From CAYUQT01 sp964596165 (GTDB lineage: Bacteria; Planctomycetota; Phycisphaerae; UBA1845; JAFGLZ01), in contig CAZQTW010000031.1 of assembly GCA_964596165.1 (NCBI GenBank), positions 1 through 64,000 of the forward strand: 64,000 nt of DNA, in the 5' to 3' direction. The position numbers and the translations under genes are program-made. The notes under the pieces were generated by a model. The model searched no databases and was not told the DNA's origin. It saw only the letters and a program-made list of their open reading frames with translations. Every line of letters begins with the position of its first letter. The stretch's first letter is position 1. Shown here piece after piece: positions 1-9,027 of the stretch.

Positions 1-411
1 GCGGAAGTCGTCCGCGCGCTTTCCCCCCCGCTCAAACGGGGGGGCGGATTGAAACTACCAGATCCAAAACTACGTCACCCGATACGCTACTTTCCCCCCC
101 GCTCAAACGGGGGGGCGGATTGAAACCACCTACCCTCGGACCTCCAGCTCTGCTGGGTTCGCTTTCCCCCCCGCTCAAACGGGGGGGCGGATTGAAACAT
201 AAGTCGCGTCCTTTCCTGATGTTGGGGAGGATTCTTTCCCCCCCGCTCAAACGGGGGGGCGGATTGAAACACCAAAGTCATGGTATATTATGGTAGGGTG
301 GTTCTTTCCCCCCCGCTCAAACGGGGGGGCGGATTGAAACCCACTACGCGCGGTCCGCGGAAGTCGTCCGCGCGCTTTCCCCCCCGCTCAAACGGGGGGG
401 CGGATTGAAAC
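1..411 (+). CRISPR. CRISPR array, trailer end (6 repeats, 5 full spacers)
   Basis: Six identical 37-nt repeats lie at 19-55, 90-126, 162-198, 234-270, 304-340 and 375-411. Spacers are 33-35 nt (56-89, 127-161, 199-233, 271-303, 341-374), and a partial spacer fills 1-18. Each repeat has a C7G/CG7 stem of 8 bp around the loop CTCAAA and ends in GGATTGAAAC, the 3' end typical of type I and III repeats that gives the 8-nt crRNA handle. That ending implies transcription on the + strand, so the leader lies left of the window and 411 is the old, leader-distal end. No cas gene is present here, so the subtype cannot be assigned. The partial spacer matches the end of the last spacer. Confidence 0.97.
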
Positions 412-472
412 CGCCGGTGTTGACAGGAAAGGCGCGAGCGATGCCTTGCCGTTTTGGCACCGCCCTCAAGTG

Positions 473-1198
473 CTACGTGCCTTGTTTTCGATCCCGGCGG
501 ATGTCGAAATAGAGCTTGAACAGCTCCTTGAACGCCCGGAGGATCACGCGGAGCTTGGCGCCCGTTTGCTCGCCGGCGGTTCGCGGATAGTGGTGGACGC
601 CGATTTGGCCGATGCGGTAACCGCAATACTTCGCCCGGGCAAGCACCTCCGCGTCGATCAGGGCCCCCATGCTTTTCATCTTGATCCGCTCAAAAAGCCC
701 GCGGGGATAAATCTTGAACGAGCAATCGATGTCCCTCAACCACAACCCGAAGACAATGTTGACCAACGTCGTCCAGCAAAAGGCGTTGATTTTGCGAATC
801 AGGGGATCTTGCCGGTCCAGGCGATAACCGGAAATGATGTCGTAGTCTTTCAGCAGCGGCAGCAGCTTGGGGATCTCCTCGAAATCGAACTGCCCGTCGC
901 CGTCGGTGTAGAAGATGTACTCCTTTTTCGCCTCACGGAATCCTCGCTGAAGCGCCCCGCCGTAGCCCAGGTTTGGGTTGTTGTGGACCGCCCGGACGTT
1001 GGGCAGTTCCGCCGCCAGCCGGTCGGCGATCTCGCCCGTACGGTCCTTACTGCCGTCGTTCACGATGATAATCTCGAAGTCGTCGGTGATCTTGCTGACC
1101 GCCGCCAGCGCCGCGCGGGTCGTCCGCTCGACATTGGCCTCCTCGTTGTAGCACGGAAAGAAGACCGACAGACTGATCGGCTTGCCCGCACCTTCCAT
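473..1198 (-). CDS. Glycosyltransferase family 2 (polyprenyl-phosphate sugar synthase type)
   Basis: 241 residues, the usual size of a stand-alone GT-A domain. It shows the N-terminal PCYNEE motif, DGSKDRT for nucleotide binding, and TDGDGQFD carrying the metal-binding aspartates, as in dolichol/undecaprenyl-phosphate mannose or glucose synthases. No C-terminal membrane segments are visible, so it would act as a soluble or peripheral cytoplasmic enzyme that loads a sugar onto a polyprenyl phosphate. It is divergent from the GT39-type membrane transferase that starts at 1314, which would be the natural user of such a lipid-linked sugar. The pairing is inferred from position. The sugar donor cannot be read from the sequence. 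Confidence 0.9.
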   Translation of the reverse strand: MEGAGKPISLSVFFPCYNEEANVERTTRAALAAVSKITDDFEIIIVNDGSKDRTGEIADRLAAELPNVRAVHNNPNLGYGGALQRGFREAKKEYIFYTDGDGQFDFEEIPKLLPLLKDYDIISGYRLDRQDPLIRKINAFCWTTLVNIVFGLWLRDIDCSFKIYPRGLFERIKMKSMGALIDAEVLARAKYCGYRIGQIGVHHYPRTAGEQTGAKLRVILRAFKELFKLYFDIRRDRKQGT

Positions 1199-1301
1199 GA
1201 GCGACCCCTCGCAAATTGCCCCGACAACGGGCCGGATGGCCCCCTTTTATCCGCCGAACGCGGCCCCTGCAATATGGAACGTCTCGACGAACACATGTGG
1301 T

Positions 1302-1307
1302 TATAAT
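1302..1307 (+). promoter_or_regulatory. -10 box TATAAT, candidate leaderless promoter
   Basis: A perfect TATAAT ends 6 nt before the ATG at 1314, which would put the transcription start at or next to the A of the start codon. There is no Shine-Dalgarno sequence between it and the ATG. No good -35 hexamer is seen at 16-18 nt upstream. The arrangement is that of a leaderless mRNA. Confidence 0.45.
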
Positions 1308-1313
1308 GCACTC

Positions 1314-3104
1314 ATGTCCGCGTCCGCCAGTCAGGACTCCGTCCGAACACCCAAGTCAACCGCTCGTTCGGGCGCCGTGCTTCGACGTGTCCTGCTGGGG
1401 ACGGTGGTTCTCGCCTTCACCGCGGCGGCTTGGTCAAGCCGTCGGAACCTCGGTGTACTGTGGGATGAGGAGATCGATTTTCGCATCGCCCGGGACCTGA
1501 TTAACCGCCCCCTTTACGGCGGTGGGTTGGACGGCACACAGACGCGCCTGCCCATGTATCTCAATGCCGCCGTCTTCGCCATCGCTTCCCCGTCGCTCGG
1601 TGTTGCCCGCGGCATCAGTGTGGCCGTCGGAGCGGCGGCTCTCCTGGTCACCTTTGCCTTCGGACGGCGGCTGTTTGATGCGTGGACGGGCTTGCTGGCG
1701 GCCGCCCTCCTCGGATTCAGTCCCTACTTCCTGAGCTTCAGCCGCATCGCGATGACCGAGGGGGATGTCTTCCCCGCCCTGTTCGTCACGTTGGCCTGTC
1801 TGGCCTACATTGGGTGGTCCGACGAGCCGCGTGGATCACGACTGGCGGTCGCCGGCGCCTTTCTGGGCCTGGCGATCGGTGCGAAACTCTATTCCCTGTT
1901 TCTCATGCCCGTCTTCGGGTTCTGCGAGCACGCTCGCATGCGCCGGCGAGGACGTCGAGACGGAGCTCCCCTGGCGGTCGCCGGCAATCCCGTGCCCGCA
2001 AGGGCAGTCGCCTGTCTCATCGGAGCTGTCGCCTCGTTCGCCACATCGGCCCTGCTCGCTCAGGTCGGTCAGGTCGGCCCGTCCGTTGCCGGATGGGTAC
2101 TCGCCGTCGGATTCACCCTGGCGACGTTCATTGCATTGTGCCGAGCCGGCGGAGGACGCGCCGGTGCGAGCAGGTCAATCGTCACGATGTCCTTGCTGGG
2201 CGTGGCCGTCGCGTGTGCCGCCTGTCCGGAGCATGTCATCAACCCCGAAATCGCGCGGGCCATCGCTCGGCGGACCGTCCGCTGGGATCACGTGGTGCCC
2301 GGCTCGCTGTGGTGGGACCACCTGCGGTTGTACAGCGGCATCGTGTTGATCAAGGCGACCGTGCCGATCGGGTTGGCGTCGGCGGCGGCGCTGGTCTGGG
2401 CCTGGATTCGCGAGGGCGATCAAGCCCGATTGCGGGTACCGATCTTCGGCGTGACCTTCTTCGTACTGGCCGTGAGCACGCTGCCGCTGCGACAGACATT
2501 CTATCTCATGAGCGTCTACCCATTGCTCATGATCCTGACCGCTGCGTGGCTGACGGCCTGCGGAAGGCGGCTTGCCTGTCGATCGCGCCTCGCCGGCCGA
2601 TGTTGGTGGGGTTTCACTTGCGTGTTGGTTGCCCAGCTCGTGATCGCCTCGGGGCGGGCATGGCCCGACTACAACCTCTACGGTCGGCGACTGATCGGCG
2701 ACCGGTGGCTCGGGGCCGAGGCGCGGGGCTATCGCAACCTGATTCAGACGCCCTGCGACGGTTATGCCGAAGTGGCTCAGTGGTGCATGGCCCATGTCGA
2801 ACCCGGCAAACGGGTCGTCAGTTTTCTGTGGGCCGACCATATTCTCGACCGCTTCTTTCCGCCGGATACCCCCTTCGTGCTGGTCCGCCGGGGGGTCTTC
2901 CGAGCGGCGAATCTCGGCGAGCCCGCGCCGTCTCCCCCTTCGATCGACGATGCGGACTACATCCTGCTCCATATCGACAACGTGGTGGAATACCAGGATG
3001 CCCCGCCGCCCGATCGGTTCCGGGAATTTTTCGGCGACCGCCCCGTCTTCACCGTTTTTCGCGACGGCGATTTCCCCATGGCCATGATCTACCGACGACA
3101 CTGA
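1314..3104 (+). CDS. GT39/PMT-like membrane glycosyltransferase
   Basis: 596 residues with about ten hydrophobic segments. After the first membrane helix comes WDEEIDF, which fits the acidic motif of the first extracytoplasmic loop in the PMT/ArnT clan; FSRIAMTEGDVF later is also typical of the clan. These enzymes take a sugar from a polyprenyl-phosphate carrier outside the membrane and pass it to protein, lipid or glycan. The reading frame is open from 1182, but that start lies inside the divergent GT2 gene; the ATG at 1314 follows a TATAAT box and begins a short cytoplasmic tail before the first helix. The final 150 residues are a soluble domain of unknown role. Acceptor unknown. Confidence 0.85.
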   Translation: MSASASQDSVRTPKSTARSGAVLRRVLLGTVVLAFTAAAWSSRRNLGVLWDEEIDFRIARDLINRPLYGGGLDGTQTRLPMYLNAAVFAIASPSLGVARGISVAVGAAALLVTFAFGRRLFDAWTGLLAAALLGFSPYFLSFSRIAMTEGDVFPALFVTLACLAYIGWSDEPRGSRLAVAGAFLGLAIGAKLYSLFLMPVFGFCEHARMRRRGRRDGAPLAVAGNPVPARAVACLIGAVASFATSALLAQVGQVGPSVAGWVLAVGFTLATFIALCRAGGGRAGASRSIVTMSLLGVAVACAACPEHVINPEIARAIARRTVRWDHVVPGSLWWDHLRLYSGIVLIKATVPIGLASAAALVWAWIREGDQARLRVPIFGVTFFVLAVSTLPLRQTFYLMSVYPLLMILTAAWLTACGRRLACRSRLAGRCWWGFTCVLVAQLVIASGRAWPDYNLYGRRLIGDRWLGAEARGYRNLIQTPCDGYAEVAQWCMAHVEPGKRVVSFLWADHILDRFFPPDTPFVLVRRGVFRAANLGEPAPSPPSIDDADYILLHIDNVVEYQDAPPPDRFREFFGDRPVFTVFRDGDFPMAMIYRRH

Positions 3105-3178
3105 AAGAACACGCCCCCGCGGACGGGCCTCGACGCGCATTCATTGACGGGGCTTCGCCGCGTCCGTATCGTAACACC

Positions 3179-4777
3179 ATGCGCGTGTTGTTCATCTATC
3201 CCAACCTGAACGCCGAGGAGGGGTTCAATCACGGCATTTCCGTATTGAGCGGGGCCCTAAAGGCCCGCGGGCACCAGACGGGTTTGATCAACATCAATGA
3301 GGCCCTCTATGACGTGCCCACCGACGAGCAGGTCGTCGACCGGGTGCGGGCATTTCGGCCCGACCTGGTGGCGTTCAGCGTAATGAGCCAGCAGTATCAG
3401 TATGCCCTCAGGCTCGGCCGGGCGATCCGTCAGGCGGTGCCCGGCGTGTCGCTGGCAGTCGGAGGCGTCCACACATTGCTCTGCACGGAGCAGGTAAAGG
3501 CCGACAGCGTCTGGGATTTCATCGGCGTCGGCGAGTGCGACGAGGCGTTTCCGGAGCTGGTCGATCGTCTGGCGGCAAGGGATTCCGCCTACGATGCCGT
3601 GCCCAACTTCTGCGTCCGGTTGCCCGACGGTTCGTACCGGCAGAATCCGCTGGGTCCCTACCCCTCGATGGAAAGGATGGCGCCGGAGGACTACGAGATC
3701 TACGAACTCGACCACATGCTCGCCCGTAAGAACGGCTGGCAGAGCGTTCTGACGAGTCGCGGTTGCCCTTATGGCTGTACGTATTGCTTTAACCGCGAGG
3801 TCCGTCGGCGCTACTCCGTCGAGGCGGGCCAAACCACGCGCGACTACCTCCGGCACTCGCCGCCTCAACGCGTGGTGGATGAGATCATCGGTTTGCGGGA
3901 CCGGCACCCCGGAATCAAGACCATCATCTTCGACGATGATCTGCTTACGCTGAACCGGGAATACTGCATCGAACTCTTCGAACGATACGCGACGGCAAGG
4001 GTCGGCCTGCCCTTTGTTCTGAATGCTCACGTTCAGGCCTTCGGCGACGATGTCGCTCGCACCCTGGCGGCGGCGGGTTGCATGATCGTCAAGTTCGGCG
4101 TCGAGAGCGGCAGCGACGATCTGCGACGCCGGGTTCTGCACCGCTACATGAGCAACGACGAAATCGTCGAGGCCTTTGACGTCTGTCGCCGACACGGCCT
4201 GCACAGCAGCGCGTTCTTGATGATCGGCCTGCCTTTTGAAACACGAGGCACATTGAATGAGACGATCGACCTGATGGTTCGTGCCCGCCCCGGGCGGATG
4301 CGGTGGGCGATTTTCTATCCGTTCGAGGGAACCGAAAGCCACGCCATCGCCGAAGCGGCCGGCCTAATCGACCACGAGAAGATGCGGGCCATGGAGAACT
4401 ACTTCTGTGCGAGCTGTCTGAGGTTCGATCCGGATACGGACCTCCTCCTGCGAAAACTCCAGCGGACATTCCATTGGTTCGTCAACGCCCGGTCCAAGGG
4501 ATTGGCGATCGACGAGTATGGCCGCCTGGTCGAATGGGTCGAAGGATTGAGCCTGTCCGATTGGCTCGCCGCCGAGCCCGCCATCCTGAATCGAGATCGG
4601 GAGATGTCCGACCGGTTGCTGGCCGAGCAGCGCCGCCACTACTCGATTCGCTATACCGAGGTGATGGCCGTCGACAGTGAATTCGTCCTGGCGGAACGGG
4701 GTGGCGACAAGTACAAGGCCGTCCGGGCCTGGAAAGTTCGCGCCCGACAGCCGACGACACCCTCTGCCGGGGAGTAG
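3179..4777 (+). CDS. B12-binding-domain radical SAM protein
   Basis: 532 residues. The N-terminal half (about residues 1-140) resembles a cobalamin-binding Rossmann domain (MRVLFIYPNLNAEEG, then LVAFSVMSQQY and LAVGGVHTLL). The radical SAM core follows with the cluster motif CPYGCTYCF near residue 200, then KFGVESGSDDLRRR, usual in this class. Such proteins do radical methylations, ring closures or C-C rearrangements; BchE and HpnJ are characterised members. The reading frame extends upstream into the GT39 gene; the ATG at 3179 is chosen because it begins the B12-domain first strand. It lies 74 nt after the GT39 gene and is probably cotranscribed. Substrate unknown; neighbours suggest a cell-envelope lipid or sugar. 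Confidence 0.9.
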   Translation: MRVLFIYPNLNAEEGFNHGISVLSGALKARGHQTGLININEALYDVPTDEQVVDRVRAFRPDLVAFSVMSQQYQYALRLGRAIRQAVPGVSLAVGGVHTLLCTEQVKADSVWDFIGVGECDEAFPELVDRLAARDSAYDAVPNFCVRLPDGSYRQNPLGPYPSMERMAPEDYEIYELDHMLARKNGWQSVLTSRGCPYGCTYCFNREVRRRYSVEAGQTTRDYLRHSPPQRVVDEIIGLRDRHPGIKTIIFDDDLLTLNREYCIELFERYATARVGLPFVLNAHVQAFGDDVARTLAAAGCMIVKFGVESGSDDLRRRVLHRYMSNDEIVEAFDVCRRHGLHSSAFLMIGLPFETRGTLNETIDLMVRARPGRMRWAIFYPFEGTESHAIAEAAGLIDHEKMRAMENYFCASCLRFDPDTDLLLRKLQRTFHWFVNARSKGLAIDEYGRLVEWVEGLSLSDWLAAEPAILNRDREMSDRLLAEQRRHYSIRYTEVMAVDSEFVLAERGGDKYKAVRAWKVRARQPTTPSAGE

Positions 4778-4791
4778 CCCTCCCCACAGAG
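4762..4791 (+). terminator. Hairpin at the end of the radical SAM gene
   Basis: CTCTG (4762-4766) and GGGGAG (4769-4774) pair with CTCCCC (4780-4785) and CAGAG (4787-4791) around the loop TAGCC, which contains the stop codon. The tail has only a short T-run (GTTTCT), so termination is possible but not certain. Confidence 0.4.
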
Positions 4792-4842
4792 ACCGTTTCT
4801 AAACGTCGCGCAAAAAGCAAAGCATCGGAGGCTTTTGGACAA

Positions 4843-4870
4843 TTGACAGGGATGACGGGATAGCTATAAT
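4843..4870 (+). promoter_or_regulatory. Sigma70 promoter of the TolC-like gene
   Basis: Perfect -35 TTGACA (4843-4848) and perfect -10 TATAAT (4865-4870) with a 16-nt spacer. Transcription should start near 4877, leaving a leader of about 87 nt before the GTG at 4964. Confidence 0.85.
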
Positions 4871-4963
4871 CCCGCCCTGTCGTCAAAGGACCCCCGGGGG
4901 TGGCGGCAAGGCGCGATTCCAGTCGACGCGGCAGGTGTCCTTGTGGGAAGGAGAGTAGCCATC

Positions 4964-6787
4964 GTGCCCCTGAAGAGTGCCAGCATGAACGGCGGGCCAC
5001 GGACGGCTCTGTGGGCGCTGATGGGTTTGGCGGGGCTTCTTGGATGCCAATCCACTCAGCAGTCCCTAGCTCCTTTCAATGACAAGTTGATCGACAACTA
5101 CGAGGCCCGCAATGGCGTGCAGGCCGCCGATGCGCAGACCGTCCCTGACTTCCCGAAGATCGAGAACCGTCGACCGGCCGCCGTTGTCGGCAGTTTGACC
5201 ACAACGCAACCGACTGCCACCCAGACATTTGAGTGGCAGATGCCGGACCCGTCCACGGCCGCGGACATCTTTTCCGAACGAATCAAGATCATCACCGACG
5301 AGCGCCGGGCAAGGGACTACCAGCGGACCAGTGTCCGAGCCGTGCAGCATCTCAAGGCATTGAAGCGGGGCAAGCAAATCCGGCTGTCTCTCTCCGAGGT
5401 CACCCACCGGGCGCTGGCCAACAGCTACGCCATCCGCATCGCCGGGTTTGAACCTGCCGTGTCGGCCGCTCAGATCGTGGAAGCAGAGGCGCTTTTCGAT
5501 TCGACGTTTTATGCCAACTGGATTGAGACCAGTCAGGATCAACCGACGGCCTCTCAGTTGCAAGCCAGCAAGAACAAGGCTCGAACGGCGTCCGCCGGCA
5601 TCAGGAAGTTGCTCTCGACAGGGACACAGATCGACATCGGCTACAACTTCCAACGGACCTATACCAATCAGCCTTTTCAGACCCTCAACCCAGCCTACAC
5701 CAATAATCTGAACCTTCAGTTGATGCAGCCATTGCTGAGAGGTTTCGGGTTGGATTTCAATCGGTCGCAGATCAACATCCGCAAGAGCGAGCGGAAGATA
5801 GCCATCGAGAAGTTTCGCCAGCAGGTTCGAGAGATCCTGATCAATGTCGAACAGGCCTATTGGGGGCTCGTGCAGGCACGGCGGAATGCGACCGTGGCGG
5901 CGGAGCTTCTCGCCGAAACAGAGGAAACGTATCGGTATGTGGAGGCGAGGCGCGATTTCGACGCCTTTGCCGTCCTGATCGCGAACTCGAAGTCTGCCGT
6001 GGACCTTAAGCGAGTGGAGATGATTACCGCGGTCGCTAAGGTGAAGGAAATGGAAGACACCCTCAAGGGCCTGATGAACGATCCCGAGATCACCCTGTCC
6101 GACGACATCGAGATCATCCCGATCGACATTCCCGACGCCGTGCAGATCGTGGTGGACCGTTTGTCCGAGGTGCAGATTGCCCTGGACAGCCGGAGCGAGT
6201 TGAAGGAACGCGAACTGGAAATCGAGGTCGCGCGGATTTACGTGGGGCAAGCCAAGAACCAGGTCTTGCCGAAATTCGACGCGGTGTTCTCGTACAAGAT
6301 CAACGGCCTCGACGGTGACCCGGATGCCGCCTTTGGCCAGATGACCGAAAACCGGTACGAGGATTACCAGGTCGGTGTTCAGTTCGAGTGGCCGGTGGGC
6401 AGCCGCAAGAGCCGTGCCCTGCTCAAGCAAGCCAAGCTGCGCTATCAACAAGCGATTACGGGGCGCATGGCCCAAATCGAGAAGATCATCCTCGACGTCA
6501 ACAAGGCGGTTCGCGAGTTGGAAACCGCCTGGGACGCCATCGATCCTGCCAGGACCGCGACTCTGGCCGCCGAAGAGAACGTTCGTGCCACCAAGGAACG
6601 GGCCGAGCGAAAGAGCCCGGCCGAACTGCAAACCGAATTGAGCGGCCAGGAGCAACTGGCTCAAGCGCGACGAACGTTGCTCAGCGCATTGATCCGCTAC
6701 AATTTCGCCATCGCCGATCTGGAACGGGCCAAGGGCAGGCTTTTGCCCTACAACAACGTCGTGATTGCCGAACCGGTGTCAGAGTAG
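4964..6787 (+). CDS. TolC-family outer-membrane efflux lipoprotein
   Basis: 607 residues. The N-terminus is a lipoprotein signal ending in LAGLLGC, so the mature protein would be lipidated at that Cys, as in OprM/NodT-type exporters. Two long alpha-helical stretches (about residues 120-330 and 370-590) separated by beta-strand segments match the repeated TolC/OEP fold, which forms a trimeric outer-membrane and periplasmic channel. The GTG at 4964 is preferred because AAGGAG (4948-4953) lies 10 nt upstream; a GTG at 4943 has no ribosome site and an ATG at 4985 would shorten the signal. No membrane-fusion protein or pump is encoded nearby; the next gene, 36 nt on, is a polytopic membrane protein without recognisable transporter motifs. 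Confidence 0.88.
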   Translation: MPLKSASMNGGPRTALWALMGLAGLLGCQSTQQSLAPFNDKLIDNYEARNGVQAADAQTVPDFPKIENRRPAAVVGSLTTTQPTATQTFEWQMPDPSTAADIFSERIKIITDERRARDYQRTSVRAVQHLKALKRGKQIRLSLSEVTHRALANSYAIRIAGFEPAVSAAQIVEAEALFDSTFYANWIETSQDQPTASQLQASKNKARTASAGIRKLLSTGTQIDIGYNFQRTYTNQPFQTLNPAYTNNLNLQLMQPLLRGFGLDFNRSQINIRKSERKIAIEKFRQQVREILINVEQAYWGLVQARRNATVAAELLAETEETYRYVEARRDFDAFAVLIANSKSAVDLKRVEMITAVAKVKEMEDTLKGLMNDPEITLSDDIEIIPIDIPDAVQIVVDRLSEVQIALDSRSELKERELEIEVARIYVGQAKNQVLPKFDAVFSYKINGLDGDPDAAFGQMTENRYEDYQVGVQFEWPVGSRKSRALLKQAKLRYQQAITGRMAQIEKIILDVNKAVRELETAWDAIDPARTATLAAEENVRATKERAERKSPAELQTELSGQEQLAQARRTLLSALIRYNFAIADLERAKGRLLPYNNVVIAEPVSE

Positions 6788-6823
6788 GCCGTGCCTGCCT
6801 TGGGCGAACATTGCGGTTTGCGA

Positions 6824-8935
6824 ATGACCCGATTTCTCGCCGGTGGCATTGCGGCAGCACTCACCTTAGCCTGCGCTCTACCGGCCGGTGTCCGCGCCGG
6901 GCCGGCAGCGGGAATTCCTTTTCTCCTTCACCTTGGCGCGGCAGTTGCCCTCTTCTGGAGTCTTGCCGCGAAGGCCCTTACGCGTCCGCGGTCTCACGTT
7001 CAACAAGGGCACTGGCGTGACGAGGCCTCGCTGGGCCTCCAGTGGCTGGCGCTTGGCGGCGGTGTCTTGTGCGCGGTCTTACTGGTGTTCGAGATGACGG
7101 TCGCCGGCCTCTTGCGGACAGGGATTGCCGAGCCTGTCGGCCACCCCTTTGAAACCTCGGCGGCGGGACTGCTCGACCTTGCCGCGTTGACCGTGGCCGT
7201 GAGCCTGAACGCGTCCACGGGAAAGACGGCGACGCCGCTGTTCTGGTTGTTGATTGCCTCCGCCTGCTGGTCGGCATTGATGATCCCCGCGGCGGCCGGG
7301 TCAAACGTCGCCGTCACGCGATGGCCTGCCTGGATGCCCTGGTCTCTCTGGGCGTTCATCGGTATGTCCACGGTCTACGTCGCCTTTGTCACCGTCCAAG
7401 AGGTGCTCTTTCGCCGCCGATGCATCCTTGCGTGTCCCGAGCGCCCGGAGGATCTGGTGAGGCCGCATGATACCTGGCCGGGCTTTCGACCCAGCGCGGC
7501 TGCTATCGGCCTGATCATTCTCCCGCTGGGTGCCTATCACGCGGATTCGCCCTTCTGTGCCTTGTTTTCGGCGCTCGCCGGAGCGGCATCCTTCTGGCTG
7601 GCGCACCGTCAGTGGAACTCGAATTTCGCCGACGTGGGCATGGCGCTCGTCACGCTGGCCGTTACCTCGTTCATGCTAGCCTGCATTCCGGATTCCGTGG
7701 GGGGACCGCTGCTCGACACACGGATGCCCCTTCTCCTGGCCGCGGCGCTTTTCGGACTGTCCCTCATGATCTTCATCTGGCACTGGTTGCCCAATGTGTG
7801 GGACCAGCAACTGCATGACGGATATCCTTGGACCACCACAGGCCGCATGATCCCCGTCACCCGCCGATTCGCGCTGATCGTGGGCGCCTTCGGGACACTT
7901 GTTGGCATGCAATTGGCGATCTGGCCTCAGATCTCCTCCACACGGGATGACACCGTGTCTCGATGGGTCCTCGGCCTGACGGCCAACGCACTCCTCATCG
8001 GTTCCTTGACTCTGGCGGCGAGGCTCTCGCAGAAGAGGCGAGTGGCCTATCTTGCCCTGTTGAGCGTTGTTGTCATGGGGTTCTTCATTGCAGTCCGGAT
8101 GCCCGACGGGCGCCTGAAGTATGCGGTTCTCCACCACTGGCCCGTCATGGCCGCCCTGGCGGCGCCCGTGTGTCTCGGCGCCTCCCGGCTGACCGCCCGA
8201 GGTCGATGGCGACCATTCTCCGTTCCCTTGGAGACCGGTGCCGTCATGACGCTACCCGGCCTCGCCGTCGCGGGCCTGATTGTCACCGCCTCGCAACCCA
8301 CCGTGATCCTGTTGGGGAAGGTCGTTCAGTACGACGTGAAGACCCTCCGATTGGCGACCAGCGTTGTCCTGACGTTGCACTATGCCCTCTGCGCCTGGGT
8401 ACGCGGACGGAGTACTCTGACTCTCATGGCGGTTGCCGGCTTCAACGCCTCGGTCCTCTTCTGGTGTCTGTCTCGCGGCTTCGGCCGTGTCGAGCATGCC
8501 TATTTCGGCCTGATACCGGTGGGACTCAGCCTGATGGTGTTGGCCTACGCCAACCGAGCGAGGTTTTCGGGCAAGGGATTCCGGCGGCTAAGGCTCTTCG
8601 GGGTGTTCCTTGTCGTGCTGGCTCCCGCCTGGCGGTTTGCATTTCTGGGCAGCGTGCATCCTCCGATACTCACGGCCGTCATGGTGGCGCTGTGCCTGGG
8701 TGCTTTGGGTTTGGCGGCGCTTCTACGAACGCGATTTTTCATCTACGCCGGTCTGGCGGGGGTGGCGGTGGAACTGGCGACGCTGGCGGTGTACTTACAT
8801 TCCAACAAGCGTCCGGTTCCCTGGATTGTTGTCGCGGCGCTGGGCGCGGCCGTGTTGATGCTGTGCACGCTCGCCTCGCGGCGCCGGCATGAGACCTCGC
8901 GATGGTTGGAGGCCATCGATCGCTGGGAGGAGTAG
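6824..8935 (+). CDS. Polytopic membrane protein of unknown function
   Basis: 703 residues with some 18-20 hydrophobic segments spread over the whole length and only short loops. I do not recognise the family and see no ATP-binding, haem-binding or transporter signature. The gene follows the TolC-like gene closely and is probably in the same operon, but a role in export is only a guess. An upstream GTG at 6791 keeps the frame open; the ATG at 6824 is chosen because it begins a normal first membrane helix or signal (MTRFLAGGIAAALTLA). The C-terminus is a short charged tail (SRRRHETSRWLEAIDRWEE). Basic residues flank many helices, consistent with a real membrane protein. Confidence 0.7.
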   Translation: MTRFLAGGIAAALTLACALPAGVRAGPAAGIPFLLHLGAAVALFWSLAAKALTRPRSHVQQGHWRDEASLGLQWLALGGGVLCAVLLVFEMTVAGLLRTGIAEPVGHPFETSAAGLLDLAALTVAVSLNASTGKTATPLFWLLIASACWSALMIPAAAGSNVAVTRWPAWMPWSLWAFIGMSTVYVAFVTVQEVLFRRRCILACPERPEDLVRPHDTWPGFRPSAAAIGLIILPLGAYHADSPFCALFSALAGAASFWLAHRQWNSNFADVGMALVTLAVTSFMLACIPDSVGGPLLDTRMPLLLAAALFGLSLMIFIWHWLPNVWDQQLHDGYPWTTTGRMIPVTRRFALIVGAFGTLVGMQLAIWPQISSTRDDTVSRWVLGLTANALLIGSLTLAARLSQKRRVAYLALLSVVVMGFFIAVRMPDGRLKYAVLHHWPVMAALAAPVCLGASRLTARGRWRPFSVPLETGAVMTLPGLAVAGLIVTASQPTVILLGKVVQYDVKTLRLATSVVLTLHYALCAWVRGRSTLTLMAVAGFNASVLFWCLSRGFGRVEHAYFGLIPVGLSLMVLAYANRARFSGKGFRRLRLFGVFLVVLAPAWRFAFLGSVHPPILTAVMVALCLGALGLAALLRTRFFIYAGLAGVAVELATLAVYLHSNKRPVPWIVVAALGAAVLMLCTLASRRRHETSRWLEAIDRWEE

Positions 8936-9027
8936 ACGTCGCCGTCAACCACGATCCGTGATCGACGTCGCGTCTCGATGTTCGGGGCATGGTTCATGAC
9001 CGGAACGTATCGGGTTGAGAAGCCATT

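Noticed and set aside
32..281. Two minus-strand reading frames across the CRISPR array
   Set aside because: They are made of the repeat translated in different frames, giving periodic Pro/Gly strings.
446..1306. Long plus-strand frame over the GT2 gene
   Set aside because: It is antisense to a gene with clear family motifs and shows no motif of its own.
2175..3140. Minus-strand frame over the GT39 gene
   Set aside because: High-GC antisense shadow; no domain and odd composition.
5066..6664. 532-residue minus-strand frame
   Set aside because: Antisense to the TolC-like gene; Leu/Gly/Arg-rich without motifs.
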